From assembly GCA_021234535.1 (NCBI GenBank), contig CM037833.1, forward strand, positions 18,420,433-18,484,432: DNA of 64,000 nt. The letters run 5' to 3'. Within the stretch, counting starts at the first letter, position 1, and every line of letters starts with the position of its first letter. The position numbers and the translations under genes are program-made. This document shows positions 48,762-61,600 of the stretch, piece by piece. The notes beneath the pieces are model-generated. The model was not told where the DNA came from and made no database searches. It saw only the letters and a program-made list of their open reading frames with translations. The DNA is from Stichopus chloronotus. Lineage: Eukaryota; Echinodermata; Holothuroidea; Aspidochirotida; Stichopodidae.

Positions 48762-49897
48762 GTTAGTAATATTTCGATATTGACTTTTATCACAAGGGGT
48801 TGGAGCTAGACAAAGTGGATAAAATGTCCTAATATAGCATAAGTACGTAAGACATGGTATTAGCATGCTTTCAAATAGTATATTCAACTTAGATCACAAG
48901 TAAAGTAGGTCATATTGTTAAACAATCGTCATTTCTCACAATTCCGTTGTTCATTAACTAATTTCTGCATTGATAATGGTGCCAATCGTTAAATCTTAAC
49001 TCAGGTCGCGAATTGCGACATGTAGAATAACATAGTATACGTAATCAGAAAAACTTACATATCGGTTGTGTGACAAAAAACAGCTTACATGAGACTAAAT
49101 GTCAAATTTTTAGATTTTTACGAGTATTAACGCAAACTGTTACTTAAATATGCGGATTTTTTTCTCAATTTTTACATTTTTGGCTTCATTACACAAGAGC
49201 GTGTATCATGAAAAAAAAAATACTTGCTGTGCATTAGTAGGACCTTTTCACCACGTATTGCTTTGCAACCGATATTGTAAATCAATTATCGAAGAACATT
49301 TAAACCTTTAAAAGATATTACATGTTTGTTCCTTTTTTTCTACTCCTTATCTTTAGGATTACAAACATAGATTTGAACAATTTAAAGTGTTTCTATCTTC
49401 ATCAACAGCCATTAAAGTTACTGTAGATAAACATAGTATTGGGAGGGTAACGATGGCCGTATTCGTTCTACTTCCCAAATTCGACCAGGCACATTTTGTT
49501 CAAGATTTCAATGTTAAAACAAGTTTTAATTAATTCAAGTGATGCCTCGTAGCATGCTATTTATTGCAGTTCATTTATTCATGATGTTTTTGTGTCTGCA
49601 ACAGGTTATTTTCTCTTCCCTATCAGCTTTTCTTGAAATCGACTGAAAGCCATTTTGGCCATTTATAGTCATAATTAACATTTTCCAGTTTTCCCTAGTT
49701 TAAATATGAAGCCTTCATCTCTAATACAAATTACTGTGGGATTTTTATCTCTGTTTATTTGCGTGTTGGTAACTGTCAATGCAAACTTAGACCTACAGAC
49801 TGCCAGTCAAACAGTGCATCATAGCACAATGAAAAATGGCCAAGTATTTTCAGAAAAAAATGATTACGTTACCATTTCTTTCAGTTTTTTAGTTTAA
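48395..49897 (+). CDS. single-Ig, single-pass receptor with YxxI tail (two exons)
   Basis: Exons 48395-48761 and 49689-49897 join in phase 1 (donor GTTAGT, acceptor CATTTTCCAG) to give 191 residues. A hydrophobic start (to about residue 31) serves as signal peptide. Residues 33-122 form one V-like Ig domain: DSVTLQY, W61, SLHIESVNF and QGRYAC with C106. The B-strand cysteine expected at residue 50 is a tyrosine, so the normal disulfide cannot form. The second exon gives a short stalk (VFPSLNMKPSS), a membrane helix at about 134-152 (LIQITVGFLSLFICVLVTV) and a 39-residue tail ending NDYVTISFSFLV. YVTI is a YxxI motif, ITIM-like but without the usual hydrophobic residue two places earlier. The domain order is that of a small immune-type surface receptor. 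Ligand and family are unknown. A competing second exon exists near 49411. Confidence 0.62.
49689..49897 (+). CDS. Ig receptor, exon 2 (transmembrane and tail)
   Basis: Entered with one base carried, the frame runs through the ATG at 49706 to TAG/TAA-rich sequence after FSFLV. Read alone from 49706 it would look like a signal peptide protein. The exact phase match and the stalk residues before the ATG favour its use as the membrane exon. Confidence 0.55.
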
Positions 49898-52800
49898 AAA
49901 ATCACGAAAATGGCCTCGAAGTCCAGGCATTTGACCTTAGTTTATCCCTTGAGTATGAAATCAGGCATTGTCTAATACTACCGGTATAAGGTAAACAACT
50001 TGGAGCTTTGCATGGTCTATGAAGTATTCGGTATTTTTCCCATTCTAATTGAGCATTAAGTATAAACAGATTTTCACCCCACACACGACTCTCACCATTG
50101 CAGGGGTCAATCAGTGAATGTTTGAAGGCTCGTTGTACAAGACTGACGGTCATTCCTCATGATTATCTGAACCTTAGTTGCTGATTAAACAACAAAATCT
50201 TCTTTCTTTCTCTTTTTGCGAGAGGAATTTAATAGGTTTAATCCCTTGGTGGGAATACTTAGCTGCAATCATCATTTTGAGGTGAACAACTCGACAATTA
50301 CTATAACTGTAACAACGAGACTGTTCGACAAGCATGTGTGAACATTACATCCAAACATTGTGAACAGGGTGACCATTACGTCGAAATTACATGACCGTGT
50401 AATCGTATGACCGATTTGGGAGACGTTTGTCTATTTTCGGAAGTTCAGTTTCCCCTTTTAGATTCACACCAAATTGAGGATAGCGTCTGACTCATTTGTC
50501 AGTGAGATCACCTTTTCTTGGTGATACTACATGTCGAGAAAAATTAGTTCATGTTGAGAACTACCCATGAACAAATAGATAGTACACTGCCACAATCCAG
50601 CGATACCTTTCACTTTCAACTTTGACCACACTGGGTACCCATTATTACCCCTGTATGTTAAGTTTAAGTATGACGTCACCTATAATCTTTGTTTCTTACT
50701 TCTGTTGTTTGATTCATGTAATTAGGTCAAAAGAATTACAGACAATGTGAGTCAGAAGCTTTGACCTCTTAACTGCCCCCACTTAGCTACAGTGACCAGA
50801 CAAACATACATATATGCATATTCCCCGTGTATAAGTGGGGTATAAGGGGGGTCGTAAGTATTTATGTGGTCACCTTAGAAGAATAGTCGAATTAACTAAC
50901 ATCATTTAGATACTTTGCGCTTAATGATGCACTTTGAACCAAAATATGTGTATCCTGAGATTCAATTTTCACTCAAAGATAAACTAAGAACCTATCAGCC
51001 TCCGGTGTTTTCCCCTGGGTTCCCACCGGGACTCTTCCCTAGACGCCACAAGAGATCCTGTAGGACTGGACACTGGACCATATTTACCAAGCTCGTCCAA
51101 CACTCTCGATTTCTTGCCTCCGCCCCTTAACATTTTTTTTTCGTTTGTCCCTCTAAATTAAAATCTGGGATCTCCACTTTCCCGGTATAGTGAGAGACAC
51201 GCATTGTGGTGACATAGTACTTTTCATTCTGGGTAGTGAAACATATCACGCAACAACTGTAATAACAATGTTTTAATGATAAACAAAGTTGAAATGATAT
51301 TGATGCAATTAGTCATTTATTGCCTTGCTTCCTCTGCAGAGCTGAGGAACCTCGGTCACAATGGCAAGATGTTATGCGACTCAGAGCATATCAGTTGGTA
51401 AACTTTCACGTTGAAATGTTTTACTTTTGGTTTCATTCTTTAACCTTGATACCAAACAAGGTCACCGTCGAAAGATGGTCACCGAACCTCCCCGAACTAA
51501 GATGAACCAATCAGAGAAAGGGTTAATACAAGCAGCGAATCAACTTATATCACAGCATATCGAGATTAAAAGCACTTTGTAAGGCCGATCAATGTGAGGC
51601 AGGCAGCACATCAATGTACACTGTACAACGATGTAATCCTTTTGGAATTGTCTTTGGGAATTCAACAATTAGTTCATGATTATTAATATCGACGATCTAC
51701 AGCTCTAAAATGCATAACAGAACATTCGCCTCATTTTATAGTTTCCTTGTTGTTAACATATTAGCATTTAACATGTTAACATTTAAAAGCCAAATCGGTA
51801 ACTTTCGTTGTAAGATATGGTTTCCAAAGGTTTTTCATCTGTTTTTGTTTTTTATCTTGTCCGGTGCAATTTTTTGTTGAATAACAATTTGTTCATGTGT
51901 ATGCTTTGTAAATCTGATTCAGAATATTGTGTACTATTTTGTACGCTATAAATATACATAACCGTTTATTATCATAATATTTGTTATCCAAATTATTCGG
52001 CTGGCACGTACAGAGCTGTCTGTGATATTGTACCGTATACAATGGTTTGTTATTCGTTGTTCTTCAATTTACCCCCCCCCCCCCCGTGTAAGTTTTTATT
52101 GAATAATTTTACTTTAATTCTTAATATGTCACAAGATCTGAATTTGAATTCTGAAAAATTCTGATTTTTTTTATTGTTATTTTTTATACCGTGAATAGCC
52201 CTAAATCGCCGTTATCGTGTATTCTGAGGCACTGACTGAAAATCTGTGTTATTACATGTTTTACTTTTCTTTTATTCTTCTATATGGTACACTATGTCAT
52301 TGATAACCAGGTATTTAATAATTCCATCGAAATTTTAATACGCCATAAGACTCGAATGTAATAACGTTTGTGTAATTTTGCATAATATAAATATGCATAA
52401 CTTATTTATGATCTTTATGATATCTTAAAACAAAAATCCTTTTACTCGGATGATGCGGGCTGTAAGTCTGGGGTATTACATGGTGTGCATTTGATTTCAC
52501 TTTGTGTCATCTTATCATGTGCCGTTAATTACTGAATAATATTATCTCAATATCGACACACCATAAAATCTAAATATAACATCTTCTGTTTCTTTGTTAT
52601 ATTATGAATATGCAATACAGAAGTTATTATTCGGAATTTACTAATTGGATGCTCTGAACTAAGACTGTGCTTTCTTCTTTCAATAATGATACCATATTTG
52701 GTATTCTTCCTTTCCGTGGTAATTGAATTTAGATTGTTTTTCTTTCTTATCTTTTTCGCTGAACAGGGAATTATGAAATAAATTTCTTCACAACATGACT

Positions 52801-54450
52801 TCTCTGTCAGTTTGTCTTTCTTTCAAAATATAAATGTATCTAGCACCGCAAACATAAACCTTTCAGTCACAAATATCAAGTGGGTTGGATAAAGCTTAAT
52901 ACTATTCACATGTTATCATGGTGAATTGCAAGGTGCAGAAAATAACTAAATGAAAACAAAGACAAAATCAAACCAAGATTTTATTTATATACCACAATTG
53001 ATAAAATTCCCTTTAGAATTAAGTGTTTAATTCTTGAATAAACAATTTTAACTTATTGATAGCCTGACACTTGCAACAACAAAGACATTTAACTAATAAA
53101 CGTGTCATAAATTAGACAACTTTTGTTCTTGATAACATTCCGCTTAATAACGAAGTTAATCTTACATTTCTGTTGGAAAACGACTTTATTCCTATAAATT
53201 ATCTTTCTTTAACCTCTCAACGTCAGTGTCCGTTGTTGCATTCATTACAAATTTCCCGAACATTCTTCCAAAGTTCAACCCTCTAGTCTCTTTGATAGAG
53301 TTACTGAGTAAGGACAAAGTGTAGTTGTGATATGCATTTTACATCGGTCTAGTTGACAAATGGAATTGTTGTTGGTTGAAAGTCATCAGTGTCTACCTGT
53401 ATAATTTAGATTAACATTGATGACCTTTGACCTAACAATATCTCCAGGGTCGGAAGAGTCATGAAGCCATACTCATCAACATTATCTTTGGGACGTCAAC
53501 ATGAGAAGAAATTCAAAATTAACCTTTTTTTCCCTCTCTTGTTTTCTATACATCTGATAATGGGGTATGCTCATTTGGGTGAAGAAAGTGCAAAAAGTTA
53601 AGCAAAATGGATTTTACAACTGCAAAATTCCTCCTTTACTTGGCCTCCAATAAAATTAATTATGTTTACAAATCACACATGACACAATGTTTACAAATTC
53701 ATTTATTACCTATTGTGGTCAATTCACCCCAAAATATTTTGTATCGATGTAATAATTGTAAATTTATCTACCTTTATCTCTCAAACAATACGTTTCTGTA
53801 TGTATTGGGATTTTCGACATGGCAGGGTTGGCATTTTCGACAGTCATATTAATTTGCACAATCTACCGTATTACTTATGGGACTCAGACGATGTCATCTG
53901 ATGTGTCACGTGACAAAATACCAACCAAAAATTTTTGAACTATATAAATTTGACTGAGCGAGATTATTAGATTATCTTTTAGGGACTAACAAGTTATTTT
54001 ACCAAACAGCATCCTAGCACAATTTTATTTCAATCCAGAAAATAGTAGTAACTTTTTTAGTAAACTATTATGTCAACAATTTTATTATGTTTTACAGCAG
54101 TTTCCTTTTCCCTAAGCCCTTCTTTTTTTTCTCGGTTCGTTTCCAAAAGTCAATTATTACTTATACACTGACTTATATTCATTTGTAAGGTCTACGTAGG
54201 GATCATCTTACTTTGACGGTTTGTGTGTGAACGAAATTTGGCAGGTTTCTAAAAAAAATACTGAATTTCAAAAAATAACTCAACATGTGTCCCGTTAACT
54301 AATCCAGGAAATTCAACACATTAAGATGGTATAATCACAACGCTCAAATAAGCAACTGTGGCTGATGTAATCGACACATTCTTCAGAATCTAGCAGTAGC
54401 TACATTCTACGTGCAAATAGTAACATAATTCAGATCTTGAAGGACAGTAA
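49898..54450. other. intergenic region, one exon-like segment
   Basis: A 3' UTR probably fills the first part. An exon-like segment with good sites (CTTCCTCTGCAG ... GTAAAC, about 51340-51399) reads AEEPRSQWQDVMRLRAYQL but could not be joined to a gene. AATAAA lies near 52778. A 14-base C run is at 52072-52085. The stretch 51850-52620 contains degenerate units of 200-300 bp sharing TATTACATG and ATAAATATGCATAAC. Confidence 0.4.
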
Positions 54451-54454
54451 CGTA

Positions 54455-55142
54455 ACCGCTCTTATCAACCACACAAATGTAGAGGAAACGTATAGCTTAA
54501 GTAAAAAGTTCCACTAAACAAACCGTCTCAATTAAACCCGAGACGTTATGTACTCCTAACCATACAATGCACAATTTTGCAACCAAGAATGTCACCACAG
54601 ACCAATAGTGTCACAAACGATGAAAATGTCACAATTGTTTCAGACAATCTATAGTGGAATTTACTTTCAATGATAAAAGTCACTTAATTCCAAACCTTTT
54701 ATCACTTTTCCCCTTCCTCCCCTTCCTAAGAAAAGATTTCATGTTATCTTGGTGGAACTAAACGAATCATTATGACACGGTGTCAAATGGTCTACGCTGT
54801 CTGTTTCGAGTTGTGATATTATTGATTAAAAGTTTGTGATATTATAAAAATATTTTGTGATATTACTCTTCAGTTGTGACATTATTTATTGAATGGGACC
54901 TTTATAATCTCATAATTGTGACATTATTACTGGTTGTGACATTATTATCAGTCACGTCTGAAATAAATGGTTGTAACTGGCAGCCTATTGTGATTGTCAG
55001 CAATCGGTTTGCCAGTCTCCCCAGGCATCACGAGATCATCATTAGATGGTCACATTTAATGCTTATTTCGACATGTATAGTATGCAGTATTCGTCAAACA
55101 CGATGGTTAGCAAAACATCCCATTTCCTTTCTTGTTAAGTGA
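54455..55142. repeat. 0.7-kb direct repeat, first copy
   Basis: Diverged but collinear with 55468-56187. Shared landmarks are CTCTTA(T/C)CAAC, CCATACAATG, CACAATTGTTTCAGACAAT, and GTATGCAGTATTCG near the end. The 3' half contains several TTGTGACATTATT-type repeats. The 88-codon frame at 54876-55142 is built from these and is not considered a gene. Confidence 0.8.
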
Positions 55143-55467
55143 AACAAACCTGTAGAATTACTCTGTGTAGCAATCTGCTATAAACCTACAATGATGTATT
55201 TTTACGACATGTGCACATGGAAACATTTTGAATTATTGTGGATCGATAGCTCGTGCATGAACGGGTCCTTAATTTGACGTCATAAGCTGCCTTGTGACAG
55301 AGTTTTCAACAAGAAGAAGCTTCCAACTGTGACACATAAAACTTTGATTGCATAACAATGAAAGACATCCCAAGAACACCAAAGGCAGTTTTGGATATCA
55401 ATTTGTCCAAATATTTAGAAAAATCAGTTTCCATTTAGTTTTAGTTTACCTGTCATAACCTCTTTAA

Positions 55468-56187
55468 CTACTCTTACCAACTAGGCTACACAACGTTTAG
55501 AAAGCATATGGCTTACGTAAAACGTTCTACGATACAAACCGCCTCCATTAAAAATGTGATATAATGTACTCGTCACCATACAATGGACCCTGTTGCAACC
55601 AATAATGTGACAGCTAATCAATGATGTCACAAGAGATGATAATGTTACAATTGTTTCAGACAATAGAATGATAGTGGGATTTAATCTCCATGGAAGATTA
55701 ATTGGAGCAATGATTCCCTTCCTTTCCTTGGAAAGTCACTTGAATCTAAACTTTTTATCACTTTAACGTCTCCTCTATCACTAAAGATTCCATTTTTTGG
55801 GGGGAGGAGCAATACATTGATAACAAATAGTCGAATGGTCTGAGCTGTCTGCTGGAATTGTGACATTGCCGGTCAAAATTTTGTGACATTATATCGGTTA
55901 GAAGACGTTGTGACATTACTCATCACTTGTGACAATATTGGTTGAATGAGATATTTATAATGTTATTATGGTAACATTATCATCGGTTGTAACATTACTA
56001 GTAGCGAATGCCATCATTGGTTATAGCTGGCACCTAGTTGTGATTGTCAGTATTCCGTTTAAAGGTTTCCTCATCCATCCTCATTAGATGGTCACATTAA
56101 CTGCTTAATTCGACATGGATGGTATGCAGTATTCGACAAACACAACATTTAGTAAAAGATTCCATTTCCATCCATTGTTTCGTGAAA
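55468..56187. repeat. 0.7-kb direct repeat, second copy
   Basis: Second copy, about 1.0 kb downstream of the first in the same orientation, with roughly 300 bp of unrelated sequence between. It again carries the TGTGACATTA sub-repeats (around 55858-55940). The divergence suggests an old tandem duplication. Confidence 0.8.
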
Positions 56188-58581
56188 TTGTCTTTAAGTT
56201 GATGGAAAGAGCAACAAAATTATTGATTTATTTATGTAACGATGTCCTATAGGCCTAAAATAACATATTTTCAACATCTTTACCCCAGACATAAGTAATA
56301 AACAAAATACTATAACACATTGAATATCACTGAGTTATCCGTAAAGCTATTGACAATCCCAAAGCAATGGGGAAGTTCCGAAACAATAACTGAAATTTTC
56401 TTATCAGATTGTAACGTTCCTGTACATAATTGAAATATTAACTAAACTGGTGGAAACTGACCGCTATGGTGAAGCAAAGGGTTTATAAAATAAAATATTA
56501 ATATACTAATAGCTGTATAAATGTTTAAGTGATTAATAATCAATGCACAATAATGGCTTCATTCAAAAGGCTAAAGACTGATTTTAGCGAAAGTGGGCTG
56601 TAAACAACCATGATTACAACCGACTCTAACCTAAACCTGAGTCCCCAGAGCATTAGATACCCATTGTTCTTACATTAAAGGAAGTGACCCAACAAATTGG
56701 CGAGTAGAGCTGAGTGCTTATATACAGGGCAAGGCATAATGTTGGGTGCAAAGGCGATTTGTTCAAATTAAATCTATACCCTGGTTTTTGACAACAGTTA
56801 TTGACTTAATGTGAATGGTTAACGTAAGGTAGTTGTTAAACTACAGCACAGTTCAAAATTGTTAAAAGATACCACACATGCAGTTGAAGAGAGTTCCAAA
56901 AGTTATTACACTCCCCTCCTTTGGGCAAAAAAGAAAAAGAAAATGAAACTGCAAAAATTTGGCAAAGCAGTGCTGTTTATGACTAAGAGGAAAAGCAATT
57001 AAATGTAATTAAATGTTATCACTTAATATTTTATGGCAAGCAGTTAATGATAATTTCTTTTATCAATCAATGCGATATGTTCAAACGTTTATGTTATATC
57101 CCGTAATAATTGTCGTAATGATTGCCGTAATGGTACTATTATAACCCTATTAAAGGTCATAACGTATTTAAAACGATGGTATCATTTAACAATGGTATTG
57201 TATGATTAGTTCTTAAAGAAAGGTTTTGTAGAGGAGAAAATAAAGCTCGTTACATCTCATATAAAAAAGACAACGTTTTATCCTTTAGATGTATTGTTAA
57301 GCATCATCGGTATTCTTCTACAAAAACACTGTGCAAGCCAGTTCGGTGCCTTCGTTCCCTTTGGCAAGCATATGATTTCCTTCAATAGGAAGTCGGCTTA
57401 GCACTTCGTAAAAGCGCTTTCATCCTTGGAGCAAAATTCCCTTTTCAAATAAGTATTGAACCGAAACCGAAATTACCTCTTTGAAGCAGCCTGGCAATAA
57501 ACAAGCAGCAAAATAAAGTTCCCACAAGGAAATGAATTTAAATTGCCCCTCAAAACCCAATGTTGACTATGCTACAGTAAAATGTATACACCATCTACTA
57601 TGCAATATATGCGTGTGTTATAACAATAGCACGTATTTTCCTTTTCTCTAAAAATATGTTTCCTACCTATACTGCCCACTTAACTGTTGGGTAACCAAAG
57701 AAAAGCAACCCAAAGCACTCAGTGTAGTGTTGAGACCACGAAAGCTCTTTTTTAACTAATTGCTTAGTTTTTTTCTTACCCAACAATTTAGAATGGGGCA
57801 TACGATGTAACATACCTGATTATAAAGGTTTCCCTCAGCTGAGTTTAGGGTAATACGTTCATCATCAAAGTTTCTGTTCTACATTGTAGAATCATAGTAG
57901 CATATAAAATGCAATGGATACAACTGCATCCTTGACATATTCGATTGAACGAATATGCACACCTTGTAAAATGTTCTACAACAAATTAAGTTCAAAGTTG
58001 GACATTCCTGGAATCATACCTGAAATGCATCTACCCTTCTTTGCTTCTATTACAAACAATTACATTGCAAAAAGTCAAATATCATTTCAAATTTATGACA
58101 AACATTAGCTCACCCAGAGACGTGATATTTCTTTACACTTCTTTCTGACATTTTGTTCCAACATTTTCCTGGTAGTGTAAAGTTGTCGACAACAATGTTC
58201 GTTCAGCCAGTTCAAACAGATTTGTGAATACTTTGAAATGGGACTATTAGAATGAATATGAGAGTCAAATTTCATTGTAAGTCAGAAACGTTTGATAAAT
58301 TTTCCAAATTGGTTGAATAAATTTTTCATAAAAAGCAAAACTGGAGGGCCCCTTACTTTAAGTTTGTGCTATATACCACGCTATATCTTTAGTGGTGATG
58401 TTTTCTTATATCTTTACGTTAGTTGTGATCTTTGTTATTAAAAATCATACATTTCGCCTTGAGAAATATTTTAAGAATAAATAAGAAAACAATGAAAGGC
58501 GCACTGTTTTAGTTTGTATGCATGATGACCATGAATACCATATATTTTATGTGTTAATTATCTCTTTTTTGTCTTTTCTCT
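56188..58581. other. intergenic region and 3' flank of the kinase-like gene
   Basis: No gene recognised. Part of the 3' end is probably 3' UTR of the minus-strand kinase-like gene. It contains the hairpin repeat at 57680-57790. Confidence 0.5.
57680..57790. repeat. short hairpin repeat, related copy near 59660-59835
   Basis: TAACTGTTGGGTAA at the left is matched by CTTACCCAACAATTTA at the right, so the ends pair. A related block lies at 59660-59835 in an intron of the kinase-like gene (CTTACCCAACAGTTTG, then ATGAGGCATA). Probably a second small MITE family. Confidence 0.5.
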
Positions 58582-58677
58582 TCATATCATGTGTTCTATA
58601 TAGTCATCCTCGGATGAAGAATCTTTGTCCAAACTGAAATAATTCGGTTCCTCTTCTTCACTATTATCATGACAAGA
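58582..58677 (-). CDS. pseudokinase, terminal exon (tyrosine-containing tail)
   Basis: The acceptor is CCTCGTCTAG on the minus strand. It reads [16 protein letters not shown] then [15 protein letters not shown] and stop. It is an acidic tail with two tyrosines (NYFSL and DDYIEH) in contexts favoured for phosphorylation and SH2 docking. Confidence 0.75.
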   Translation of the reverse strand, partial: SCHDNSEEEEPNYFSLDKDSSSEDDYIEHMI

Positions 58678-61600
58678 CTAGACGAGGAAAAAGGAAAGAT
58701 CACTTTAAATAACGTACAATTAACTTTCTGTAATTAATTTACAAGTAATTCACAGAAAATGAAGTGACAAAGACGGCTTAATAAAACAAATATCTATACG
58801 CCCAAGAATTTCCAATCCAAAAATATAGGCAAATATATGAATAATAATCTAATTTTTTAAGGAAACATAGTTTACAAGGCAAGAATTTCGTACTTGGAAA
58901 TCTTTCATCACCCTGCCAGGATAAAAAACATGGTGTTTGGATTTTACTCCTTTCTGATTGCGGAAAACAAAGTTCACCTATGGTAGAGACATTTAATCTC
59001 CTTATGAAGATCAAAAGGAGGGTTTTACCTGTCTCATGTCATTCCAGAAAGAATGCAAGGTCATGTTTAAACTCGAGAATGATGGTCTTTCATCTACGTT
59101 TGGATTCCATGTTGATAACATCGCACCAAATCTATGTAAATGACATACAAAATTCCTTTTCGTTCAAATAAAAATAACAATTGTTTCATTTACACTGCCT
59201 GTGTCTTCGTGCGCCAACGGTTTACGAAAAAGGCGACATATCTTTTTGGTGGCACGGAAATGATTGGAATACTTTTTTTCGTGATTTATAGTTCAAAATG
59301 AGTGAATAACCTTTCAAGGTTTTTTATGCTGATTTATTTGTTTACTAAGATAATAGAGTAAGAGACCGCCGAGGTAATAAAGGTATAGATAGATGCATTG
59401 GCTTGGATATCAGTTGTTGCTTAACGTGTAATTATTTGTAACTAGTATACTTACAATCCCCCGGCGCAAGTCAGCGGTTGTTCAAGGTACTGCCTTCTTC
59501 TTAGTTTGTTCTCTATTTCCGTGCAGGTTAGACCTCCGAATGGTGTTTCTCCTATAACAAAACACCATCAATGAATTGATCTGGATTCATGAGTAATGCT
59601 TAAAGGTTACGTTAAACGGTGACTTAAACCTATCGTTCAATGATCGTTTTGTATACACTCTAAGAATGCTGGATAAATATGTCTCGTTGCAACCTTCTGG
59701 GTAAAAAGTACTCAAGTTGGTTGAAAAGTTCCCATTGTTGAGATAAGTTAAAACCAAGCAGAGTGCTTTTTTACCAATTTGTTTTTGTTCTTACCCAACA
59801 GTTTGTAATGAGGCATATGTAACCGATCTGGGTAAAATTACTGCAACTTCTTACTGGCAAGACTGTGATCTAAAATTGTAATGGCACCTTACCACAATTA
59901 TATGGTAATGAAATATGACTTCGCGGTGATAATTTTCCGTCTAAAATTGCTTTCCTAAAGGAAACAGTATTTAAATTTGATAAATTAAAGATACAACTTT
60001 ATACAGCTTAACTGTCTTTCCATTTTTGTTTGAGGTTACTTACCCAGAGAAAATATTTCCCACATGACTACACCGAAGCTCCAAATGTCTGACTTATCTA
60101 AATACTGGCCAATGAAAACAGTCTCTGGGGCTAACCAGGCTATCGGTGGACTTTTCTTTACAAATAAAAGAAAAAGAACATTTATACAGACATTATTAGA
60201 GCGTATGTGATTTAAATGACATTAGTTATACTTATTCGTTTATTACTTTATTTATCTATTTACGTTGACTTGAAAGACACATGTAATTAGACACTGTCAA
60301 ACATCAAAAACTATAGAAACAAAAGTAAATGGAAGCAGATGGAAGTTAAAAGATGAAAGGAAATGAAGAAGTCGTTCAAAAACAAGTAGAGAAGAATGAG
60401 ACTCGATATTTTTTATGTTGATGACTATTAATGAAAAACAGATAAATAATTGCAGGGTACTTCTAGAGCCTGTCAATTCTTAGCATTATTCATATGAAGA
60501 CTAAAGGAGTTTCTTTGTTGATTGATGTAAGAAAACAAATAAGCTATGCAAATAAAGTTTTGATAATCTCTTCACTTTAAATATCCCAGTGGGATGAGTT
60601 GAAGAAAATATACAAAAATGGAAAACGTTTTTTTTTTATTTCTTTGTTGTAGTCCGTAGTTTTAAGTCAAGTGTAGATGGTTTCATCGCTGAAGGCAATA
60701 ATACTTGTCTCATTAAGATGATTTGTTACCTTCTCTAATATTTGATTCATTGCTTCTTGGGCAAGGTCAGCTGGCCAAATATCGTACAGTTTACATTTCC
60801 CAGATGAACCGAGCAGAACCTTTCTTGCTGACAATGCGGGATGTCTATACTGCATCAGATTATAATACATCCAACATCAATGTTAATGTTGTTTCCTTCA
60901 GTATGATAATCATTATTATGATGACGATGATTACTATTACTGTCTTATCATCACTACAATCATCATCATTTCACTATTATAATCATTATTATCATTATCA
61001 TCATTATCTTCATCATTATCATCGTCATCATCATCTTTATGATCATCATTTTAACCACTGTCATATGCTGACGAGTTGCAATAGTAGCACAACTATAAAA
61101 TACATTGAAACAAAAGTAATAAATGATATAAACAAATGCACAAGAAGGGCAGTGCGTGATGGATAAACACAGAGTACCCTAGAATCAAAATAAGGGGAGG
61201 ATGAACAGAATATATGGTATTATCAGAAGAGGGAATGAAAAGTATAATGGTCAAAAAACAATCAATGTACAATTTTCGAAATAAATGCGGGGGTGTAAAA
61301 CTATATCAGAACCCATAGTAATTACAGAGTAAGTATCAACAAAGCTTTTATTACGTCATAATTTAAACCAAATCCTATCCATCAGTGGCAACATTCTCTT
61401 CATCTCAATAATTTATTCTGCAGCATATTTTATATCATATATAATATATATTATATTCTGCTGTATTTGGTCGGATATCCTTTTGGACCAGATGTCTCGA
61501 TATACAGAGAAAACGATTTTCACGAACAGCAGTTCTGTGTTGGAATCTTGTGGTTTCATTCAGAACAGAGAGTGTTGTGAAATCAGGTAACTTACCTTTT

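Noticed and set aside
58778..59014. 78-codon minus-strand frame after the kinase subdomain XI exon
   Set aside because: It is intronic: the exon at 59029 has a GTAAAA donor and the tail exon at 58677 matches its phase, giving a sensible acidic tail.
60723..61166. 147-codon plus-strand frame
   Set aside because: Made of the antisense of a pseudokinase exon and an ATC/ATT microsatellite.
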